Shown: positions 12,125 to 22,549, numbered from the stretch's first letter. The stretch: DNA of 64,000 nucleotides from Prorocentrum cordatum (GCA_963575745.1 CAUYUJ010002069.1:232832-296831); one strand, 5' to 3'. Translations and numbers: made by a program. Notes: generated by a model not told the origin, from the letters alone.

Positions 12125-12632
12125 TCCTGATGGGCTTTTCGGCGTCTTGGGTGCCTCGGGGGTGCCTCTGTGGGCCGTTCGGGATCCTCTTTGGGGCCTC
12201 CTGGGGGCCTCTTGGGGCCTCTTGGGGCCATCTTGGGGCCCCCAAAGGCCTCCTGGGCGCTTCTTGGGGCCTCCTGGGCGCTTCTTGGGTGCCTCTGGGG
12301 GGTATCTTGGGGCCTCTTGGGGGTCTCTTGGGGGCCTCCTGGCGGCCTCTTGGGGGGCCTCGGAGCCATCTTGGAGGAGATCGATCAACGAAGGGGGGTT
12401 CCCTAATTACAGCCCCCCCCTCAGGAGCCACGATCCTCGTGAGGGGTGTCGAAGTTTAGCTCTCCCAGGGGTCGATCTTGGGCACTCCAACGCGCCGCGG
12501 AACCCCCTGTCCAGGTCAGTGGGGAGTGGGTAGGGGGAGGGGTAAACCCCTCCCCGAAGGGGAAGAAGGAGGGGTGGAAGAGGAAACGCTCTAAACCACC
12601 GACGCCCAGAGGGCTGGTGGGATTAATTCAAA
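12125..12632 (+). repeat. Composite G-rich array with CCCCCCC end and hairpin tail
   Basis: The 15 bp G-rich repeat runs from 12130 to about 12385, ends with ATTACAGCCCCCCCCTCAGG, and is followed after ~90 bp by a tail at 12528-12630. The tail contains a perfect stem, GGGGAGGGGT/ACCCCTCCCC with an AA loop at 12534-12556, and then AGAGGGCTGGTGGGATTAAT. The tail is repeated at 18385-18475 after another G-rich array, so array plus tail is a recurring composite. Confidence 0.55.
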
Positions 12633-12816
12633 CCGACCAAGAAAACGTCCGTCGATATTGTTCGAGCCAACTAGCCCGCCAGCGCGTCCGAATTACTCTT
12701 AAACTTCGCCGCTTCGCTCTCAGGGAAGCTCTACGAGCCACTCGACCCTCGACGGCGACGACGACGCCGAGGACGACAGAATTTCGTTCAAAATCGACCG
12801 CACAGCTCTCCAGTGG

Positions 12817-12918
12817 CTTGGCACCGCTCGGACGTGTACATATCCTTTCGCCGAGGGGCATCCTGGATCACCTCGCGAGGAAGGAGCGCACGAAGTGGGC
12901 ACCCGAGCGATGGCAGGG
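12817..12918. mobile_element. MITE-like foldback element A, CTCGGACGTG terminal inverted repeats
   Basis: The left end reads CTTGGCACCGCTCGGACGTG and the right end GCACCCGAGCGATGGCAGGG, which are imperfect inverted repeats of about 20 bp. The 102 bp element lacks coding capacity. Related elements lie at 20918, 21078 and 33660. Confidence 0.5.
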
Positions 12919-12959
12919 TGGCCCACGCCCAGCCTCCACTTGGTTTCCCCCGGGGCCGT

Positions 12960-13215
12960 AGGCGACCCGAGGAAGACGAGGAGGAGGGAGGAGGGAGGAG
13001 GAGGAGGCGGAGGCAGAGGCGGAGGCGGAGGCGGAGGCGGAGGAGGAGGAGGAGGAGGAGGAGGAGGAGGAGGAGGAAGAGGAAGGGGGAGGAGGGAGGA
13101 GGGAGGAGGGAGGAGGGAGGCGGAGGCGGAGGCGGAGGCGGAGGCGGAGGCGGAGGCGGAGGCGGAGGCGGAGGCGGAGGCGGAGGAGGAGGAGGAGGAG
13201 GAGGAGGAGGAGGAC
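12960..13215. repeat. (GGA)n/(GGAGGC)n microsatellite
   Basis: GGA and GGAGGC hexamers alternate in blocks, giving long poly-Gly and poly-Glu frames that are not genes. Confidence 0.95.
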
Positions 13216-13381
13216 GGGTCGCCTAAGCCCTTCGGAGGAACCCTCCCCCCCCCGAAGCCAGAGGCGGAGCACGTTCTTCGAGTTTTGACGTTTCGGGTCG
13301 GGGAATCCTACTTGAAGCCGAGGCTAGCCGTAGCCAGAAAAGCCCCTTCGATGGGAGGTGAAGGGAGTCGGCGGTGAGCGA

Positions 13382-13551
13382 GGGGGGGAAGCGAGAGGGA
13401 GAATGCAATTTCGGAACGCGGCGGGGCTTCTCAGGAGCGCTCCAGCCTTCCGAGAAGGTTTCCGTGTTCGGGGAAAATTCTGAAAATGTTTCAGAAGGTT
13501 GGGGGGATTTTCGAGCCTTCTGAGAAGGCCCGCCCCTTCTCACTTGCCCTG
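13382..13551 (+). mobile_element. Foldback element of the TTCTGAGAAG family, copy 1
   Basis: The left arm contains GGGGGGAAGCGAGAGGG and GCGGCGGGGCTTCTCAGGAG. The right arm contains CCTTCTGAGAAGGCCCGCCC and TTCTCACTTGCCC. The arms are inverted relative to each other. Copies 2 and 3 are at 20359 and 58172. No coding frame is present. Confidence 0.6.
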
Positions 13552-14055
13552 GGAACGCCGCCGAGAAACGACCCCCAAGGCCCAAGGGCCCTCTGTTGGA
13601 GCCAGCAGGGGCCCAGGGCCCAAAAAGGGCTCCTTGAGGGCCCTTTTCTCTCCTTCACCCCTCCCTCCCTCCCCTCCCCTCCCTCCCTCTTCCCCCCCCC
13701 CCTCCCCCCCTCCACAATTACTCAATATGAATACTACTCTCCCTCTTCCCCTGATGACGGTTTGAAAGTGGCCGACCCCCCCCGCGTATTGTTTTTTACA
13801 GACAGGTTTCCCTGGAGTTGGGTTTTCGCTTGCATTTTTTTTCAAAATGCTGCTCTCGCTGGGGCGCCGGAATCATTTTCGGGCCCCGCTCGTTCCGAAT
13901 CGTGCTCCCGCTGCAGCGCTGGCCTCATTTCCGTGCTTCCGCTCGTTCCGAATCGTGCTCCCGCTGCAGCGTTGGCCTCATTTCCGCGCTTCCGCTCGTT
14001 TCGACTCGTGCTCCCGCTGCAGCGCTGGCATCATTTCCCGTGCCATGCCACAGCA
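13552..14055 (+). repeat. C-rich tract and GCTCGTTCCGAATCGTGCTC repeats
   Basis: Positions 13640-13710 are CCCTCC-rich. Positions 13880-14035 hold about three units of 60-65 bp containing CTCGTTCCGAATCGTGCTCC and CGCTGCAGCG(C/T)TGGCCTCAT. I see no gene. Confidence 0.6.
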
Positions 14056-14056
14056 C

Positions 14057-14113
14057 ACGCGCACACACGCACACACGCACACCCACACACCCACACACCC
14101 ACCACCACCACCA

Positions 14114-14177
<64 letters not shown>

Positions 14178-14181
14178 GCCA

Positions 14182-14244
<63 letters not shown>

Positions 14245-14246
14245 GC
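14057..14246. repeat. (CA)n then (CACG)n microsatellite
   Basis: A CA/CAC tract is followed by about 33 CACG tetramers from 14112 to 14245 with one CAGC interruption. All frames across it are repeat translations. Confidence 0.95.
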
Positions 14247-14424
14247 ACCACCACCCACTACGCAGGCGCGCGCGGAGCCACAGGTCCGCTACGACACGCA
14301 TCCGCGGATAGAGAAAATCAGCGCCATGGTAAGGGATGGGAGGGAGGGGTAGGACGTCAGATATGACGCGAGCGCACCTAGCTTGCCCCTCTCCCCTCCC
14401 TCCTCCCCCCCTCCCCCCCATGTA

Positions 14425-14620
14425 GGTCACCCCCCGTTACCACTCGCCCGAAACGGCTCAGGGGGGATGCATCGACCCCCAATCGCCTGCTGATCGCCGA
14501 CAGGGGCCCGATAGCCCACCCGCCCAGGACTGGTGCCGTTTCGCGTTGGGGGTCCCCGAATTATCGGTGATGTATCGCCGATTCCAGGCCGATATTCTCC
14601 CCTGAGCCAGTCACCCATCG
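14425..14620. other. Unique block with 10 bp inverted flanks
   Basis: GGCTCAGGGG near 14455 and CCCCTGAGCC near 14597 are inverted repeats about 150 bp apart. The upstream phrase CCCCCCGTTACCACTCGCCC resembles the outer arm of the palindrome at 19451-19548, so the two may share an origin. Confidence 0.35.
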
Positions 14621-15880
14621 TTCTTCTCCATCATCCACCCCTCAAGGAGAAGCTCCTGGGCCCCTCCTGGAGTAATTTCTGACCAGAATTCTGAAGCAAG
14701 TCCGGCCGAGGAGTCGGCGACGCACCTGGAGGCCAGAAAAGATTGGAAGCTCGACCACAATCCTCCATCCTCGAACCTGGATCCCGCCTCCCTTCTCTCC
14801 TCCGAGGCCCTCGACGTCGTGATCTTTCATGAAGTGAGCCCCCAGAGGTCAGAATCCCTTCTTCGGGAGCGGTTTTTCCTCCCGACTTGTTTGTTGACGG
14901 CCACTGCGCTTGGCATGGGCCCTGGGTAGCCGAGGATGACCCCAAACCCGCCGTCGTTCTTCTACGACGCTAGGGGGCCTGAAGCGACGACGACGACGAC
15001 GACCTTAGAATTCCAGACCCCTTCCCGAGGGGCAGTTTCGGATTGAACTCCCTCTCCTCCGACGCTGCAGTTTGCTCGTGGCGTCGATCCCCAGGGCCCA
15101 GGGCTGCGACCACCTCCCAGAGGCGCTGGATCTCGCGACATTTCTTTTGGCGCCGCCGGGAGGCCAGGACGGACCTCGAGATCGCGAACAAAGCGCAACA
15201 TCTTGCAAAAAAGACTAAAAGTCCTGGACCCTATCTCTTTATGTCATTTCTCGAGCCAGATCGATCTGTGAGGTCCGCGGCGCTCGAAGCTGGGCGAAAA
15301 CGCGTGCTGTGAGCAAAAAACTGCAACGCCGGATCTCAGATCTCATACATGCGGTTTCCTAATTGTTTCAATACGCGGTACCCTGACACCAGATCCGCCG
15401 TTTCTCCATCGATGGCGAAAGTAGAGCGGAGAGCTCCAAACCACTTTTCAAGCTCCTCTGATGTCCATTCCCGCCCTACTTTGCCGTCGCTTTTTCCGCC
15501 CTCCATGTTGCGAAACTATCTATTACAATTTTACGAGGCGGGAATTTCCGCCCTGCATTGTCGCATAATTTGAGGTGCATCTCCGACGTAATATGAAGTC
15601 GAGAAATCAGTCAAACTACGGAGGATCCAGAGTCAGCGTCCCCCAAAGTCCATAACCTTACGTCGGGCATGCCCCCTCTACTGGAGGAACTTAGTAAAGT
15701 CATAGTATGGGGACGATTGTTCTAGTATTGTTTGATTATTGTTGAGTCTTATGTTTGCTTCCCCCCCCCCCGTTTTTCTTCAAATATCCAAATGTAGGAA
15801 GCCATACCCAACCTTACCCTAACCAGTCCCAGGGGCCGGCTTTTCACGAGTCGTTCTTCGTCGAGGCTCAAGAGACGGGG
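14621..15880. other. Unique sequence, no gene recognised
   Basis: Mixed-composition DNA with short overlapping frames on both strands and none convincing. Around 15455-15555 GGCGGGAATTTCCGCCC forms a short palindrome, and related GGCGGAAA/TTCCGCCC boxes occur nearby and near 16510. Confidence 0.4.
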
Positions 15881-15894
15881 GTCAATGCAAACGA

Positions 15895-16086
15895 GGGTCA
15901 GCCAGAGCGCCAGATCTTGCAGGATCCTGCAGGGCCAGGGTCGCATTGACCCGGGTGTGTGTGTGCAGTCTCCTGCAGGATTTTGCAAAATTCTTCGCGT
16001 TGACCCGGGGTTGGATGCAGGATCTTGCAGCATCTTGTGGGATTCTGCAAGGTTTGATTGACCCGGGTTTGGATTGACCCGAGTCA
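15895..16086 (+). repeat. Cluster of TTGACCCGGG and TGCAGGATCTTGCAG motifs
   Basis: TTGACCCGGG or a close variant appears at about 15946, 15999, 16058 and 16073. Between them lie TTGCAGGATCCTGCAGG and related palindromic GCAGGAT boxes. This is a short degenerate repeat cluster with no reading frame. Confidence 0.6.
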
Positions 16087-16199
16087 GAAGATCCCCGATT
16101 TCGACGGCCCTGGTGCCCAGCGAGGGCCCCGTGGAGGTCGAAATCGACAGAAAAATCCACCCGTCGTGTTTTCTATGTTTGTCCACGACGCGAGCATAG

Positions 16200-16435
16200 T
16201 TGTAATCGTGTCGTTTCGATTCTTATGATTCGATTCGATCCGATTTCGATTGTCTCCGATCCGATTCGATTTCGGATTCCGATTTGGACTCCGATTCCTT
16301 ACTGGAGGCATGCTAGCCTGCCGATTTCTGCCGATTCGACTTCTCCCGACTGGGCTGCCAATTTCCGCCGATCCGATTAATTTCGATCGCCGATCCGACT
16401 TGTCGGTTCGATTCTAGGCTCTCCTGTTTCGTTGG
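16200..16435 (+). repeat. GATTCGATTCCGATT dispersed repeat, copy 1
   Basis: A run of GATTCGATT/GATTCCGATT units is followed by CTAGCCTGCCGATTTCTGCC and TTTCCGCCGATCCGATT. The same order recurs at 33760-33985, so this is a dispersed family and not a simple microsatellite. Confidence 0.65.
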
Positions 16436-16562
16436 TCTCCATGGGCCTCCCCTGCCTCCAAATCCGCCATACTTTGGTTGATGTTGCGATTGTGTTGGAG
16501 TTGCACCCCAAAGGGTGCGAAAAAGTAGGGCGGAAACTTCGGGCTCGGAAAAGTAGGACGTA

Positions 16563-16802
16563 GATGTATATATATATATATATATATATGTATAGACACA
16601 CACATACATACATACATACATACATACATACATACATACATACATACATACATACATACATACATACGTACATACATACATACATACATACATACATACA
16701 TACATACATACATACATACATGCATGCATGCATGCATGCATGCATGCATGCATGCATGCATGCATGCATGCATGCATGCATACATACACATATATGTATA
16801 CA
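16563..16802. repeat. (TA)n, (CATA)n, (CATG)n compound microsatellite
   Basis: TA repeats give way to about 30 CATA units and then about 16 CATG units, ending in TACATACACATATATG. The Tyr/Ile/His and Met/Cys frames spanning it are artefacts. Confidence 0.95.
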
Positions 16803-17319
16803 TCCGCAAAAGATGGCGGCAACAGCGACGGCAAAGCAGGGTGGAAATCTACATCAAACGGGCATGGAAAGTAGGGCGGGCATTGCCGCTCATTTTGCGA
16901 CATCGCCCACACGGCGGATCCGGAGTCAGGAGATCCTCGGAAGTCCCGACCTTGTTTTTGGGACCAGTTTTTCACTCCGAGTCGTTTTTGATAGCCTCGG
17001 CGCTTGGCGAGGGCTCCCAGAGCCCGAACACGGCGGACAAGTTCCCGTCGTATTTTTTGCACGGCGCGAGCATGTCTGGGACCTCCTTGCTTCCTCCCTC
17101 GTTGCCTCCCTCCGATCCTCCTCCCCCCCCTCGCTTGTCCCTCTCCTCCTCTCCGGCTCCTCGGTTTCTGCCTTGGCCCCACCGCGGGCGGCCGATCTCT
17201 CGGAGGGACAAGGCCTCGACACTTCCCCCTCGGCGGCCTTCAGCGGTTGTCGTGCCAACACGCCCTGCTGGGTGTGCGGCTTGAGTCTCGTCCTCTGCTC
17301 GGGGAGACCGAAATTGGTG

Positions 17320-17480
17320 CAGAATCATTGGGTGCAAAGTCCAACAGCTCAGCATGTCTTGTTCGCTCTGAACCGGATTCGCTGTCGGCGTCGCCGCGGC
17401 CGTTACCCATTTGAGACACACATTCGCCTTCCCTGCAGCGGCCGTTGTCGGTTTTGCATTACACATTTGCCGTTGATCGT
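17320..17480 (+). repeat. Dispersed element with GCTGTCGGCGTCGCCGCGG core, copy 1
   Basis: The block contains TTCGCTGTCGGCGTCGCCGC, a CCATTTGAGAC box, a GCAGCGGC box and TGTCGGTTTTGC. Similar order is found at 20165-20262 and 46450-46570. From 16803 to 17320 I see only GC-rich sequence with overlapping frames. Confidence 0.5.
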
Positions 17481-17699
17481 CGGACCCATGGTTCCGTCCC
17501 TTTTTGCGGGTGTTGTTCATTCTTCACGTTTCGCGCATCCCCCCCAGCCAATTTAGAAGCCCTGCCCATGAAAGTTGACAGGAATAGTGACGAAAAGGCA
17601 CACGTAGTGAAACAGAGCGGGCAACCAGGATGAACAGAGAGATCTCTGGGAGCAAGTGGTTTGCCTTGGAGGGTCTCATCGGGCCCGCGTGGAGGCGAG

Positions 17700-17885
17700 G
17701 GAAAGAGGAGGACGAGGAGGAGGAGGAGAAGGACGACGACGACGAATACGACGACAACCGCGACGAGGAAGAGGAGGACAGGGAAACGGAAGACCATGAA
17801 GGCAAGGATGAGGACGAGGACGAGACAGAGGAGGAGGACAACGAGGACGAGAGCAGAGCCCTCGAAATCGCCTCTTGGAGCTTTA
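17700..17885. repeat. (GAG/GAC)n-rich tract
   Basis: Degenerate GAGGAG/GACGAC triplets run for about 185 bp, translating to Asp/Glu/Arg-rich strings without domain content. Confidence 0.85.
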
Positions 17886-17894
17886 ATTAGACTC

Positions 17895-18475
17895 TTTTGG
17901 GAGATGTTATCCTGGGGTCCTCTTGGGGCGTTCTTGAGGGGTACTGGGGCCCTCTTGGAGCCCTCTTGGGGGTCCCTTCGGAGCCCGACCTCTGGGGGCC
18001 ATCTTGGATGCCATCAACCAAGAGCCTCTCCCCCCTGGAGACATCAAAATGCCCTCTTGGGCCGCTCCAGGGCGCTCTTGGGGCCGTCTTTCTTGAAGCC
18101 TCAAAAGCGCATCGGAAGCGAAACGGCGAGCAGGCAACAATCATTGATGATCCGTAGATTTTTGAAGGACCTTGGCTGCTTGGAGGTCCTGAAGGGGCTC
18201 CGAGAGCACTCGGAACCGTCTTGTGGCCCTCGTCGGGTCTCTTGGAGGTATGTTTGAAGCTATATTGAACCACCTTCGGCTACTATCTCGAGCCGTCTCG
18301 GAGGCCATATTGGAGCATCGGAGGCCCTCTTGTAGCCATCTTGGGCGCCCTGACGCTTCGCGGCCCGCCTCAAGAAACCTCAGGGCGGGGGTGGGGATGT
18401 AAACCTCCCTGAAGGGAAGAGGTTTTTGGAAGACTCGCTGGACCACCTTAGCCCAAAGGGCTGGTGGGACTAGAA
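17895..18475 (+). repeat. G-rich 15 bp array with hairpin tail, second composite
   Basis: Units of the type TCTTGGGGCCGTCTTGG and CTCTTGGAGGCC fill 17895-18360. The tail at 18385-18475 contains GGGGATGTAAACCTCCCTGA and AAAGGGCTGGTGGGACTAGA, matching the tail at 12528-12630. The arm-loop-arm order is kept although the stem is less perfect here. Confidence 0.55.
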
Positions 18476-19450
18476 GGGCCCCTGGCCCAAGGTGCCTCCC
18501 AGGACTTCTTTGGAGGTCCCCACGGCCTCCAGAGCACCCTCCTAGAGGTCCAGGGGGGCCCGAGGGGCCCCCAAATGGGCACATTGTTTTTTTTTCCCAG
18601 ACTCAACGCGTGTACAGTGCAAAATGCGTGCTGATAGCACGGCCCTCTGTGGGGCCTCTGAGGTAAACGGCTGCCAAGGTGCTGCTGCTGCTGCTGCAAA
18701 TCCGTCTCTCCCGCCTGTGCTACAACTGTGTACGTCACCATCTTGCCAGAAACGGAATCCAGACCGATCTTCACACGATGCTCGAGTTTATATCACTCGA
18801 TGCTCAGAAACTGGGGGGGACAACATGGAGCGAAAAGCTGGAGGCGCCTTGGGCCAGGGGCGCCTTCAGCGACCCCTGGCATGTGGGTGGTGCGCTAATG
18901 GCCGGTGCTCGGTGATGCCTCAGCTGTCGCGACGCACCGCTCCCGCCGTGGTGCTCCGTGGGCGGCGGCTCGTGGCTCGTGATGCGTGGGGCCTCAGTGG
19001 TCGCGATGCCTCGCTCGCGCCCCCACTGTTAAAGGCTTAACGACTTCTGCCGTCCTTCGACTCGCGCTGGAGCGGCCGCGAGTTGCTCCAACTTTCCCTG
19101 GAGATCTCTGGATTTGCCATGATTTACCTGGGTGTATCTCGATTCACCTGGATGTACCTGGACTTGTCTGCATTTACCTGGATTAATCTGGCTCCATCTC
19201 CATAAGTCGATTGACGAAAAAGTCTACAAGCCCTTAGGGACCCCAACTGGATGGATCAGCCCGCAGCCCCCGCAGCGCACGTGAAGCCAACTCCAGCAAC
19301 CCCCAGGCTCTCCGTGGGCGGGGCCAGGGCGAGGACAAAGCCGCTCTGGGGCTTGCTGGAACGCTCTCGCAGCGTTCCGGAACTCTCTGAGAAGGCCGCG
19401 GCGCCCGATGCATCCTCCAGATCCGCCGGATCCCAGAGATTCTCACGTTT
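18476..19450. other. Unique sequence, no gene recognised
   Basis: The stretch holds a TGCTGC run near 18680, a GTGATGC-rich segment near 18900-19000 and about five 12-15 bp CACCTGGAT(G/T) units at 19125-19190. Overlapping short frames give no coherent protein. Confidence 0.4.
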
Positions 19451-19548
19451 CGGGCGGGTGGTAATGGGGGGTTGCCCAAATTGGGGGTGAAGAAAAAGGC
19501 CTTTTTCTTCACCCCTCTTCGGGGTACCCCCCCATTACCACCCGCCCG
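19451..19548. repeat. 98 bp near-perfect palindrome
   Basis: Outer arms CGGGCGGGTGGTAATGGGGG (19451-) and CCCCCATTACCACCCGCCCG (-19548) are exact complements. The inner arms GGGGTGAAGAAAAAGG (19484-19499) and CCTTTTTCTTCACCCC (19500-19515) abut with no loop. Only two short internal segments break the pairing. It could be a foldback transposon remnant or a cruciform-forming element. Frames that cross it read similar peptides on both strands. Confidence 0.85.
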
Positions 19549-19559
19549 AGAGTTGCAGA

Positions 19560-19683
19560 AGGAGGAGCAGAAAGAGGAGGAGATGAGGAAGGAGGAAGGA
19601 GGAAGGAGGAAGGAGGGACGAGGGACGAGGGACGAGGGACGAGGGAGGAGGAGGGAGGAGGAGGAGGAGGAGGAGGAGAAGGT
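19560..19683. repeat. (GGA)n / GACGAGG repeat
   Basis: GGA triplets with four GACGAGG units in the middle. Confidence 0.85.
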
Positions 19684-20130
19684 TATCCTCACCCAATGTT
19701 CTCCTCGTCCTGGCCGCGTCTTCTGTTCGGGCGGCCGGACCCGCAGGCGCCGGCGGCGAGGCCCCCGCCGCCGCCAGAGGGCGCGAGGGCGGAGCCCCCC
19801 CGCGAGCGGCCGCCCGCGCCCGCGGCGAGGCAGCCGCCCCCGGAGAGGGAGGAGCCTCCGCGCGGGCCGGCCGTGGGCGCCTCGGGGCGGTGGGCCGCCC
19901 ACCGCGCCGCCGTGCGGCACGCTCGCCATGTCGCGGTCCCCCGGCGTCCGCGTGCCGAGCTTTTCCGAGCCTCCCGCCCCGCGGAGCGTAGCGACACGCC
20001 ATCCGCCCGCAGGGCACAGCGCGTCGCCGAGGCCGCCTTGGCGGAGATTCCCCACCAGAGCCCCCCAGGCCATGTCCTGCACAACTCGCGACGTCGGAAA
20101 TCAGGGGCGGGCCCAGAAGCCGAGCCTGGG
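19684..20130. other. GC-rich island, possible exon of unresolved frame
   Basis: Three overlapping frames are open across 400 bp. A plus frame from 19696 gives a Pro/Ala/Arg-rich sequence with AARPPPPPEGARAEPPRERP early and AQRVAEAALAEIPHQSP late. A minus frame is also open. Third-position GC is high in all of them, so I cannot choose. No domain is evident. Confidence 0.2.
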
Positions 20131-20164
20131 TACGGAAAGAATGGGCACAAAGACCGACGGCAGT

Positions 20165-20262
20165 TCCATTCCGAACAGGGCTCGCTGTCGGCGTCGCCGC
20201 GGACTGTGTCCATTTGAGACGGAAGGCCGCCTGCCCGACAGTGGCTGCTGATGGTTTGGGAT
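20165..20262 (+). repeat. Dispersed element with GCTGTCGGCGTCGCCGCGG core, copy 2
   Basis: Contains AGGGCTCGCTGTCGGCGTCG, a TCCATTTGAGAC box and GAAGGCCGCCTGCCCGACAG, in the same order as the copies at 17320 and 46450. Confidence 0.55.
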
Positions 20263-20358
20263 GCCATTCGTTGTTGGGCAGTGTACTCATTTTTTCCGTG
20301 CCCATTTCGGGCGTCCCGCCATTCGCGATGCCCTTGCGTGTCTCGGCGGCGAGCGAGA

Positions 20359-20504
20359 GGGGGAAGTGAGAAGGCGGCGGGACTTCTCAGAAGCCCGCGT
20401 GCTTTCTGAAAAAATTTGTTTGTCTCCGGAGATAGAAGACTTCTCAGAAGACCAGGGGATTTCCGAGCCTTCTGAGAAGTCCCGCCCCTTCTCATTTCCC
20501 CCCC
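20359..20504 (+). mobile_element. Foldback element of the TTCTGAGAAG family, copy 2
   Basis: The left arm GGGGGAAGTGAGAAG plus GCGGCGGGACTTCTCAGAAG is the near-exact inverse of the right arm CTTCTGAGAAGTCCCGCCCC plus TTCTCATTTCCCCCC. This is the clearest copy: about 35 bp inverted ends and 146 bp total. The central part contains a second nested ACTTCTCAGAAG. Confidence 0.7.
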
Positions 20505-20629
20505 GGGCGCGCCGCCTATCCGCGTCGACCGGTTGTTCGCGACGCCCCGCCTCGTTTGGCATCGCTCGGACGCGACTTCGCGTGGACGCGTTTGCGCGGT
20601 AGCAAGTCATGGGAACCTGGAATACCTTT

Positions 20630-20662
20630 GAATTCCGTCGTTAAACGCCAACGACGGAATTC
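20630..20662. repeat. Perfect 13 bp hairpin
   Basis: GAATTCCGTCGTT (20630-20642), loop AAACGCC, AACGACGGAATTC (20650-20662). Flanking ACCTT and AAGGT extend the stem imperfectly. There is no downstream T-run, so it is not an obvious terminator. Confidence 0.85.
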
Positions 20663-20667
20663 AGAAG

Positions 20668-20752
20668 GTAGCGTCGATTAGCGTCGAAGAGCGTATGGCG
20701 TCGGTTAGCGTCGATTGGCGTCGATTTAGCGTCGACTAGCGTCGATTCGCAA
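20668..20752 (+). repeat. TAGCGTCGATT 10-11 bp tandem repeat
   Basis: About eight degenerate units of (T/G)AGCGTCGATT directly follow the hairpin at 20630. AACGCC/GGCGT words in the hairpin loop resemble the repeat, so the two may be related. Confidence 0.75.
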
Positions 20753-20917
20753 GAGCCGACAAGATGGTATGGGAGTGAGGCCCCCATGAGTTGCCACCGA
20801 ACGTTTGCGCGGCCAGCCTTACATCAAATATTTCTGCGGAGGCGGACCGTGCCGCCAAAGTGTCCCGCGATGCGGCTCGTTCGGCCGATGGCGCCAGAGC
20901 GCCCAGCTCCGTAAAAT

Positions 20918-21055
20918 GCTGCATAGCTCGGACGTGTGCATTGCTCCTCGGCGGGGGCCATCGAGGAGCATCCTGCATCCTCGGGCAAGCAATAAACAAA
21001 TGCACGCACGAGGCCGAGACCTGCGCACGGGGGATGGACGCCCGAGCGACGGCAC
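20918..21055. mobile_element. MITE-like foldback element B, CTCGGACGTG ends
   Basis: The left end is GCATAGCTCGGACGTGTGCA and the right end ATGGACGCCCGAGCGACGGC. The interior contains GGGGGCCATCGAGGAGCATCCTG, which is itself semi-palindromic and is shared with elements A and C. Confidence 0.5.
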
Positions 21056-21077
21056 GGCTGGCGGCGCGTACAGGGGC

Positions 21078-21221
21078 TTGGCATCGCTCGGAGGTGTGCA
21101 TTTTTTCTCGGCGAGAACCATCGAGGACCATCCTGGACCATCGAGCAAAAACACACACACACACACACGCACGCACGAAACCGACAAATACACGGGAAAT
21201 GGACTTCCGAGCGACGGCAAG
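21078..21221. mobile_element. MITE-like foldback element C, CTCGGACGTG ends
   Basis: The left end CTTGGCATCGCTCGGAGGTG and right end GGACTTCCGAGCGACGGCAAG are inverted repeats. A (CA)n tract of about 20 bp sits inside. It lies 22 bp after element B in the same orientation. Confidence 0.55.
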
Positions 21222-21454
21222 AGGGGGCAACAAGCACGGCGGAGCTCGAGATCAGAGGTGCCTGGACCGCAGGGCGGAAGTTCGCGACATCGCCCAGGGA
21301 GCACCGCGGGTCCGGGCCAGGGGGCGCCCGGATTCTCGGCCACGCGCAGAGGGGGTCGGGGGAGGGGGGGAGGCCTCTCACAGTCGGGGCGCTGACGAAG
21401 GGGCCCTTTTCGTTAGAGAGGGTCTCCGTGCTCCTTGATTTGACTGTTTCGCAG

Positions 21455-21560
21455 CTTGCCTTAGGTTGTCCTTATCTTCTGGAAAAAAGGGGCCTCGTTC
21501 GTTATAAAGGGTTCCTTCGGTCAACGCCTCGACTGTAGAAGCACCCCTGCTTCTTAGAAG
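21455..21560 (+). repeat. Dispersed repeat GGGGCCTCGTTC, copy 1
   Basis: CAGCTTGCCTTAGG, GGGGCCTCGTTCGTTATAAA and GGGTTCCTTCGGTCAACGCC occur in this order and recur at 36528-36650. The stretch 21561-22550 is otherwise unique. CTCGGGATGAGAAACCGGTC plus CCGAGG near 22005 forms a short stem and is echoed near 22770. Confidence 0.55.
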
Positions 21561-22549
21561 GCCTGCGCCTTGCCTAGATAGATTTAGGGCCGGCGCCTTT
21601 GAATAAGCACCCTTGCGAAGAAGCCTTCCCCCCTTCCCCCGACCCCCTTGTGGGCGCCGCTGCGCCCACGCGTCGGCCGGCCGTCAGCGACGCCCTGCCA
21701 GGGCGTACGTGGTCGGGTGTCAGCGCAATCATAGGGGATTGCGAAGTCCCTGGAGACGGGACGGGGGTGGACATGGGTTGGGATCATAAGCTGGCCCACT
21801 ACCAAAAAGAAACATCATAGCTTCTACGTCAGTACACAAGACTGATCCACTGACGGATCCAATGCATCTTCCATTCTCTGGCATCAAACTCATGCGAAGC
21901 TGCATGGCCCTCCCCTCGGGTCACGAGATGAGAACGGCGGAAGGTGTTCCGCTGCTCTCGGCCTGTGGGGACCCTCTCGGCGGGCCACGGGGCCGTCACA
22001 AAACCACTCGGGATGAGAAACCGGTCCCGAGGAATGTTCAGGAGGGGGCAAAACATTCAGACACAACTAGTCGTCGATCCCCGGGAAAATATGATAACAT
22101 ATAGGAAGTGGGGGGAAGACACAAATGCAGAAAATATACGAAAATATAGGGAATCCTGGGATTTGTATCTATTTATTTGTGTGTCCCAGGGCCCTTTCAA
22201 ATGTGTGGAGAGCGCTGGGGGTCGACGTCATGAACAAACATGCTGTCTGGGTCTGCACTGGGTTTGCGCTGAGCCTGGTTCATCCACGCCCGACGTCGCG
22301 CTTCGGTAGCGGAGTTCGATCGCGCCAGGTTTCGGTCGCGACCGTCACGAAGAGACGGCGCGTCGGGGTCCAAGCGGGGGTTTCGAAGACGTCAACGGCT
22401 CGCTCGTTGCGAAATTCGCGACCAGAGGCCGAAGTTCGGCCGCGACCAGTTCGTCCAGAGCGTTACCTGAGACCAGACCTCCAAACGTATTCAATCAAAC
22501 AAGACGTGCATTTTCCATAGTTTTCGGCCCCCAGTAGCCTTCGCCGGGC

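Noticed and set aside
16313-17556. Frames with poly-MYVC or YIHT/HACM strings
   Set aside because: Translations of CATA and CATG tetranucleotides; the same applies to 44035-44580 and 14057-14246.
20630-20662. Rho-independent-type terminator
   Set aside because: No T-run follows the stem and the genome is eukaryotic.
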